Source: an uncultured Clostridia bacterium (GTDB lineage Bacteria > Bacillota > Clostridia > TANB77 > CAG-508). Taken from it: a stretch of 64,000 nt of DNA. The stretch is taken from contig CAKOUU010000002.1 in NCBI GenBank assembly GCA_934120675.1, positions 1 through 64,000 on the forward strand. The letters are read 5' to 3'. A program made the position numbers and the translations under genes. Below the pieces are notes generated by a model that saw only the letters and a program-made list of their open reading frames with translations, was not told the origin of the DNA and made no database searches. Positions 58,794 to 64,000 of this stretch are shown piece after piece; position 1 is the first letter of the stretch, and every line of letters starts with the position of its first letter.

Positions 58794-59807
58794 GTGAAAA
58801 TAATCTTAGATGCAATGGGTGGAGACAATGCACCAGATGCAAATATAAAAGGTGCGATTAAAGCAGTAAATAAAGTAAAGGCTGAAATTATATTAGTGGG
58901 AAAAGAAGAAGTAATTAGAAGCAAAATAAAAGAATTTTATGGGAAAGAAATGGAAGAAATTTCAGATAGATTAAAAATACATAACGCAACAGAAACAATA
59001 GAAATGGAAGACCAACCAACAGTTGCAATAAAACACAAAAAAGATTCTTCAATGGTAGTTGGATTCAATATGCTAAAACAAGATGAAGGTGATGTATTTA
59101 TATCTGCAGGAAATTCAGGAGCATTACTTGCAGGAGCGACACTATTGGTAGGAAGAATAAAAGGAATAGATAGACCAGCACTTGCAGGAATATTGCCAGC
59201 ATATAAAAGTCAGTTATTATTAATGGATTGTGGTTCAAATACAAATTGCAAACCAATTAACTTATTACAATTTGCACAGATGTCATCAATATATTTAAGA
59301 AATACATTTGGAATTGAAAAACCAGCGATAGGACTTTTAAATATAGGAACAGAAGAAACAAAGGGAAATGAACTTGTAAAAGAAAGTTATAGATTATTAA
59401 AAGAAAAAGCAGAAGAATTAGATATTAATTTTGTAGGAAATGTAGAAGGTAGAGATGCTTTTTCTGGAACAATTGACGCGATTGTAACAGATGGATTTAC
59501 TGGTAATGTATTTTTAAAAACAACTGAAGGCTTAGGAAAATTCGTAAAAAAATCTTTAAAAGAGAGTTTATTAAAAAATATACTATCAAAAATTGCAGCA
59601 ATACCATCACTTCCAGCAATAAATAGATTTGCAAATACAATGGATTATAAGAGATATGGTGGAGCATTATTTTTAGGAGTTAAAAAGCCAGTAGTTAAAG
59701 CACATGGAAGCAGTGATGAAAAATTATTTGAATATACAATTATTCAAGCAGAAAAATTTGTAGAGAATAAAGCAGTTGACAAAATGATAGAGGCATTTAA
59801 TAAATAA
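58794..59807 (+). CDS. plsX: Phosphate acyltransferase PlsX
   Basis: 337 residues from GTG 58794 after AGGAGGAACTAAAA. Motifs: DAMGGDNAPDANIKG (about 5), SAGNSGALLAGATL (about 100), DCGSNTNCKP (about 142), GLLNIGTEETKGNEL (about 182) and GNVEGRDAFSG. It converts acyl-ACP to acyl-phosphate for phospholipid synthesis. acpP follows 130 bases downstream but has its own promoter. In Bacillus plsX lies with fapR, fabD, fabG, acpP; fabD and fabG are missing between. Confidence 0.96.
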   Translation: MKIILDAMGGDNAPDANIKGAIKAVNKVKAEIILVGKEEVIRSKIKEFYGKEMEEISDRLKIHNATETIEMEDQPTVAIKHKKDSSMVVGFNMLKQDEGDVFISAGNSGALLAGATLLVGRIKGIDRPALAGILPAYKSQLLLMDCGSNTNCKPINLLQFAQMSSIYLRNTFGIEKPAIGLLNIGTEETKGNELVKESYRLLKEKAEELDINFVGNVEGRDAFSGTIDAIVTDGFTGNVFLKTTEGLGKFVKKSLKESLLKNILSKIAAIPSLPAINRFANTMDYKRYGGALFLGVKKPVVKAHGSSDEKLFEYTIIQAEKFVENKAVDKMIEAFNK

Positions 59808-59851
59808 TAACTGAACGTTTAGTATAAAATTAAAATAATTTATAAATACAC

Positions 59852-59880
59852 TTGACAAATATCTTAACATATAATATAAA
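59852..59880 (+). promoter_or_regulatory. Promoter of acpP
   Basis: TTGACA at 59852-59857, 17-base spacer, TATAAA at 59875-59880, about 60 bases before the ATG. Confidence 0.8.
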
Positions 59881-59939
59881 AGTATTATAAAAAAGATATA
59901 CATACAAAAGGAAAACTTGAGAGGAGGTGAACTCGAATC

Positions 59940-60179
59940 ATGAGTTCAGAAGAAATTTTAGAAAAAGTAAAAGCTATAATTGTTGAACAATTAGGTGTAG
60001 CAGATACAGCTGTAACAATGGAAGCATCTTTTATTGATGATTTAGGAGCTGATTCTTTAGATATAGTTGAATTAGTAATGGCTATAGAAGAAGAATTTGA
60101 TATAGAAATTCCAGATAGTGATGCAGAAAAAGTTGTAACAGTTGGAGACGTTGTTGATTATATAAAAGAAAACGTTTAA
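59940..60179 (+). CDS. acpP: Acyl carrier protein
   Basis: 79 residues, acidic four-helix protein with the phosphopantetheine attachment site DDLGADSLDIVELVM (Ser about 40). It carries acyl chains in fatty acid synthesis. AGAGGAGGTGAACTCGAATC precedes the ATG. Pairs functionally with PlsX upstream. Confidence 0.97.
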   Translation: MSSEEILEKVKAIIVEQLGVADTAVTMEASFIDDLGADSLDIVELVMAIEEEFDIEIPDSDAEKVVTVGDVVDYIKENV

Positions 60180-60204
60180 TTAGTATTTAGAAAAAAATCT
60201 AAAA

Positions 60205-60253
60205 AATGCAATATTTAAAGTCTAGCATGGATTTTAAATATTGCATTATTTTT
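60205..60253. terminator. Bidirectional terminator between acpP and the carboxypeptidase gene
   Basis: AATGCAATATTTAAA pairs with TTTAAATATTGCATT over a 14-nt loop, followed by ATTTTT. It overlaps the end of the convergent minus-strand gene. Confidence 0.85.
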
Positions 60254-61531
60254 GGGTATTTAAAATAGTTGAGTAGTTTTTAAAAAAATCAAAAAGATAA
60301 TTATTCCATTTTTTTCGTTTTAAATTAGTAGAACAAAAAATATCATATTCAAAACTGCAATAGTCAGAAACAGTAATTTTTATAGTTCCAACTTTAGAAC
60401 CTATGGAAATAGGGGCTTCAAAATACATAGGACAGTCAATATTTATATTGGTTGAATTAATTAAATCATTTCTAATTGGAATACTTTTAATTTCTTCTGA
60501 AATAGGACAATTGGAAGAAGGTTTGATTTGGAAATTGATATTATTGGGAATGGATTTATTTATTTTTATTTTACTTAAATTTTCTTTTTTCCAAGTATCA
60601 AAATTATTGTTAATTTCATTAAAAACATTTATGGACTTAAAATTATCAAAAACGTAATTTATTAATTTTATGCTATCTTGTGTTCTGAATTTTTTAGTAT
60701 CGGCACCAAGAACTACGCAAATAATATCCATATTTCCTCTTTTACAAGCAGTTACTAAACATCTGTTAGCACCATTTGTAAATCCTGTTTTAATTCCATA
60801 AACACCATTTAAATTTCCAAGTAATTCATTGGTATTAGAGAGTTGTTTAGGAGAGTTATTTATTGTTATTGTATATTCTTTTGTTCCAACTATTTGAGCA
60901 AATGTCTTGTTTTTTAGAGCATAGTTAGATAATAAAGCTAATTCATATGCAGTGGTATAATGTTCATCAGAATCTAAGCCGTGTGGTGTTTCAAAGTGTG
61001 TATTTGTAAGGCCTAAATCTAAAGCTTTTTGATTCATTTTTTTTGCAAAACCTTCAATACTTCCGACCGACAATATTCAGCAAGAGCAACGGCAGCGTCA
61101 TTTCCAGAACGCATCATTAGGCCATAAAGCAAATCTTTAACAGTAATTTTATCTCCAGATTTTAATCCTAATCTTGAACCACCTGTTCCAGCAGCTTTTT
61201 TTGATACTTCGAGGGTATCATTTAAATTACAATTTTCTATGATTATTATTGCTGTCATTATTTTTGTGGTTGATGCCATTTTTCTTTTTTGATTTTCATT
61301 TTTTCCGTATAATATTGTATTTGTGTTTCTGTCTATAATTACAGAGGATCTTGAATTAGTTTCTGGAGTTTTTATGATTGAATTGGTTGATGCTGGTGTT
61401 GTAGAAGATTCTAGAATATACTTGCTAATGTCAGTTGTATCATAATCAATATCGTCACCTAAAGAAAATGGTAAAAAAATAAAATTAAAAATTAAAAAAA
61501 CTGTAAAAATTCTATAAATAAAAATTTTCAT
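60246..61531 (-). pseudogene. D-alanyl-D-alanine carboxypeptidase (DacF-like) with a frameshift
   Basis: Two minus-strand frames together form one serine-type D-Ala-D-Ala carboxypeptidase. The first (61531-61034) has a signal peptide and the SxxK motif in ASTTKIMTAI, and RSGNDAAVALAEYC (SGN). The second (61073-60246) continues with SVGSIEGFAKKMNQ and contains the KTG motif in GIKTGFTNGANRC. The shift occurs near 61070; adding one T after TATTGT on the minus strand restores EYCSVGSIEGF. The enzyme would trim peptidoglycan pentapeptides and its C-terminal beta domain is intact. A sequencing or assembly error, a true knockout or programmed frameshifting are all possible. Confidence 0.82.
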
Positions 61532-61876
61532 ATTCCACCTCTAAATATATTCTATAAAATATATGATGAAGTTATAAAAATTATAATTATATTGTTAAAT
61601 ATAAATGTTATATTATATCAAAAAAAACTAAAACCGGTAATTCCCTAAGGAAATTTGAAAAAATTATAAACATTTTACATAAATCTTGATTTTGTAACGA
61701 AAATGTAATATAATTGTAATGTGAGTGTAAAAAAAATTATATTCGGAAAATATGCCTTCCGTAAGGCATTTGAGGACATAATTTTACACATAAAAAAGGT
61801 ATTTAAAAACCTATTGACTTCATATAATTAATGAAATAAAATAAAGTAAATGTTATTTGTAAAAGGAGATATTATT
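61532..61876. other. Intergenic region with short hairpins and promoter
   Basis: No gene. A small palindrome near 61636-61652 (ATTCC-CTAA-GGAAAT), a stem ATGCCTT / AAGGCAT with a CCGT loop at 61752-61769, and the promoter at 61814 are the only structures seen. The stem lacks a T-tract. Confidence 0.5.
61814..61842 (+). promoter_or_regulatory. Promoter of the second thioester adhesin
   Basis: TTGACT at 61814-61819, 17-base spacer, TAAAAT at 61837-61842, 35 bases before the ATG. Confidence 0.65.
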
Positions 61877-64000
61877 ATGAGTAAGAAAAAAATAACTTTG
61901 ACAATAATGAGCATTGTAATGGCAATCATTGTTATGACAATTCCAAATGTAGCAAAAGCTAGTTCAACACTTACTACACCAGTGTATTTTGGAGTAAATG
62001 AATACAGAAAGGGTACAACACCAGAAAATATGGGTTATGCAATATTCAATCCATATGCAAATGGTTCAACAACTGATTCAATTGTTGGAACAAAAATCTG
62101 GCAAATTGTAAAATATGGTAGCAAAACAAGTAGTACATTTGAAACAGGTAACTATTATTGTGTAAGAGCTGGGATAGGCTTTAGTGATACAACAACAAAA
62201 GCTGAATATACAATTTCTTATAACTTGAAAACTGAAAAATCAGAAATAGAAGCTTCTGGAAATACTGTATTGCAAAAAATAGTAACTAATGGTTATTATA
62301 ACAATTTGTTGGCATTAACAGATTTAGTATACTTAAAAGGTGTCTCAACTGACGAGGAAAAAACAACATTATTAAATGCTGCTGGAATATATGCGTTAGA
62401 TGATGAACATAATTCTGGATATGAAAATCTTTTAACTGATAGTGATATAGAAGCTGTACAACAAGCAGCAATGTGGTATTATACAAATCATGATGATACA
62501 TTGTTTGAGAGATTATATAATCAATTTGGTGAGAATAAAACATCTTGGTTGTTTTATAGAACATCAGAAATGGCACAACAAAATAAAGCATATACAAGTT
62601 TAAGTGATTATGATTTACATTTTAATAGTTTTGGTGCACAAACAGGTGCTGGATTGGAAAGACAAGAACAAGCTGTGTTATTATATAATTACTTAATAAA
62701 AACAGCAAATTCAAATGCTGCAGCATATGCTAATGGAACAGCAGTATCTAATACAAAAGTAACATTATATGCAAATCCAACTGTACAAAATACACAACCA
62801 ATCATATTAATAGAGAGAACTCCAGATACAAGAGAATTTGACTTAGCATTAAGAAAATATATAACAAAAATAAATGGAAAAAATATTACATCAACAAGAG
62901 AACCAAATATTGATAAATCAACAATAAAAACATCAGGAACAGCTACATATAAACATAGAAAAGATCCTCTTGCTGTAAATACAGGGGATGTAGTTACATA
63001 TAAATTAACAGTATATAACGAAGGAGATAAAGCTGGTAGAGCAACAAAAATAGTTGATCAATTACCGGCAGGTTTAAAATTAAAGACATCAGGAACGGTT
63101 GCATCAACAAAAGGAAATAGCTATACAGTTAAATATGATGAATCTGCAAATAAAGTAACATTTATAACTCAAGACACAAAAAATATGGTAGCTTATGATG
63201 GAAATACATTAGATTCAGATACTATTGAGATAGAATGCACTGTTGAAGCAAAAGCAAACACAAAAAATGATATTACTTTAACAAATGTTGCTTGGATTTC
63301 TGAGGAATATGATGCTGTGGCTAAAGAAACTATAACAACTGAAAAAGGTAAAGATAGAGATTCTGAACCATCAACAACACCAGATGTAAATAAAGATAAT
63401 ATGTCAGATTATATAGGAAACAATAATAAATTAGATTTATCGGATTCAAATAATTATTATAAGGGTCAACAAGATGATGACGATTTTGAAAAATTAATAA
63501 TAAAAAAACAGGGTGAAGGTTCATATAATTTAGTATTGGTAAAACAAGATGCTAATGGAGAGCAATTGAATAGTAAGGCAACATTTGATGTTGATGGAAA
63601 AACAATGGAAGTAACAGGTAGATTAACAATAGTAGAAAATAAGAAAATATCATCAGATAATCTTTCTGAAAATGATGTTTATACTATTAAGGAGACTGTT
63701 GCTCCAGACGAGTATTGCAAATTTAATGGTACAATAAAAATAACAGTAGAAAAAACACTTGAAAATAATACTTATAAAGTTAAAAATGTGACACGTAAAG
63801 TTTTAGACGATAATGGTAAAGATATAACATCAGAAAAAGAAAATGATGTAAAAGTAGAATTAAATGCTGATGGAAACATATATGTTTATGTAAAGAACTA
63901 TCAATTTGATTTGAAACTAGTAAAAAGGATTGTTGAAGTAAATGGAACAAAAGTACCTGAAAGAATATTAGGTGTTGATGTTGCAAAATTAGCTAATGGA
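61877..64000 (+). CDS. Thioester-domain/isopeptide surface adhesin, 3' incomplete
   Basis: The frame stays open to the end of the window (708 codons so far), so the C-terminus and any LPxTG signal are unseen. Signal peptide 1-28. A thioester domain is indicated by Cys in NYYCVRAGIGF (about 94) and Gln in AVQQAAMWYYTN (about 195). A DUF11-like domain follows (VNTGDVVTYKLTVYNEGDKA, about 375; IVDQLPAGLKL), then SpaA/Cna-B-like units (YNLVLVKQDANGEQ; YTIKETVAPDEY; FDLKLVKRIVEVNG). Sister in design to the adhesin at 33155. AAAAGGAGATATTATT precedes the ATG. Likely covalent host-surface or matrix attachment. Confidence 0.88.
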   Translation, partial: MSKKKITLTIMSIVMAIIVMTIPNVAKASSTLTTPVYFGVNEYRKGTTPENMGYAIFNPYANGSTTDSIVGTKIWQIVKYGSKTSSTFETGNYYCVRAGIGFSDTTTKAEYTISYNLKTEKSEIEASGNTVLQKIVTNGYYNNLLALTDLVYLKGVSTDEEKTTLLNAAGIYALDDEHNSGYENLLTDSDIEAVQQAAMWYYTNHDDTLFERLYNQFGENKTSWLFYRTSEMAQQNKAYTSLSDYDLHFNSFGAQTGAGLERQEQAVLLYNYLIKTANSNAAAYANGTAVSNTKVTLYANPTVQNTQPIILIERTPDTREFDLALRKYITKINGKNITSTREPNIDKSTIKTSGTATYKHRKDPLAVNTGDVVTYKLTVYNEGDKAGRATKIVDQLPAGLKLKTSGTVASTKGNSYTVKYDESANKVTFITQDTKNMVAYDGNTLDSDTIEIECTVEAKANTKNDITLTNVAWISEEYDAVAKETITTEKGKDRDSEPSTTPDVNKDNMSDYIGNNNKLDLSDSNNYYKGQQDDDDFEKLIIKKQGEGSYNLVLVKQDANGEQLNSKATFDVDGKTMEVTGRLTIVENKKISSDNLSENDVYTIKETVAPDEYCKFNGTIKITVEKTLENNTYKVKNVTRKVLDDNGKDITSEKENDVKVELNADGNIYVYVKNYQFDLKLVKRIVEVNGTKVPERILGVDVAKLANG

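Overview
The window is AT-rich DNA (codons dominated by TTA, ATA, AGA, AAA) with strong AGGAGG ribosome binding sites and housekeeping genes in Firmicutes order. A Spo0E-type phosphatase, cyclic-di-AMP metabolism (GdpP), sortase (LPKTG) surface proteins and an OLE-type RNA with its membrane partner point to a Gram-positive, probably endospore-forming, anaerobic Clostridia-type bacterium, likely host-associated given its many surface adhesins. Species cannot be fixed from sequence alone.

Layout. 1-1.0 kb: end of a leucine-rich-repeat (LRR) LPKTG surface protein and a decayed GIDE-domain fragment. 1.3-5.8 kb: small membrane protein, tadA, an SLC1-family symporter with a structured leader, dgt (minus strand), and a nucleoside/nucleotide kinase. 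5.9-7.2 kb: a roughly 620-nt structured RNA matching OLE, followed by an OapA-like protein. 7.4-9.9 kb: HAD hydrolase, SDR oxidoreductase, pyrF. 10.0-14.4 kb: the ylxM-ffh-rpsP-khpA-rimM-trmD-rplS cluster. 14.5-17.9 kb: HD hydrolase, a 234-bp MITE with 8-bp target duplication, an unknown 472-aa protein, feoA and a TetR regulator. 18.1-22.3 kb: MMPL/RND transporter and a secreted heptad-repeat protein, probably controlled by the divergent TetR through three operator-like sites. 22.4-25.0 kb: a 33-bp tandem repeat, XRE regulator and a large pilin-like protein. 25.1-32.7 kb: gdpP-rplI-dnaB, tilS, ftsH. 33-42.6 kb: accessory surface region with a thioester/SpaA adhesin, an AbiE-type toxin-antitoxin pair, a candidate 90-nt RNA, an LRR protein ending in a dockerin, and a sortase-anchored cohesin protein. 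42.7-53.4 kb: rpsU, ymfF-ymfH (EF-P modification-associated M16 pair), spo0E-like gene, SWIM-SNF2 helicase, trmFO, coiled-coil protein. 53.5-58.7 kb: str operon (rpsL-rpsG-fusA-tuf) with a related hairpin element in all three junctions. 58.8-60.2 kb: plsX and acpP. 60.2-61.5 kb: a frameshifted D-Ala-D-Ala carboxypeptidase. 61.9 kb to the edge: a second thioester adhesin, incomplete.

The most interesting items are (i) OLE RNA plus OapA outside its usual operon, (ii) a cohesin anchored by sortase beside an LRR protein carrying a dockerin, suggesting non-cellulosomal display of a binding protein, (iii) the AbiE pair whose promoter is bracketed by two matching 38-bp palindromes, (iv) a self-contained promoter-palindrome-terminator unit of about 90 nt, and (v) several families of palindromic elements that sit against or supply stop codons. 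All calls come from reading the sequence; no database search was run.
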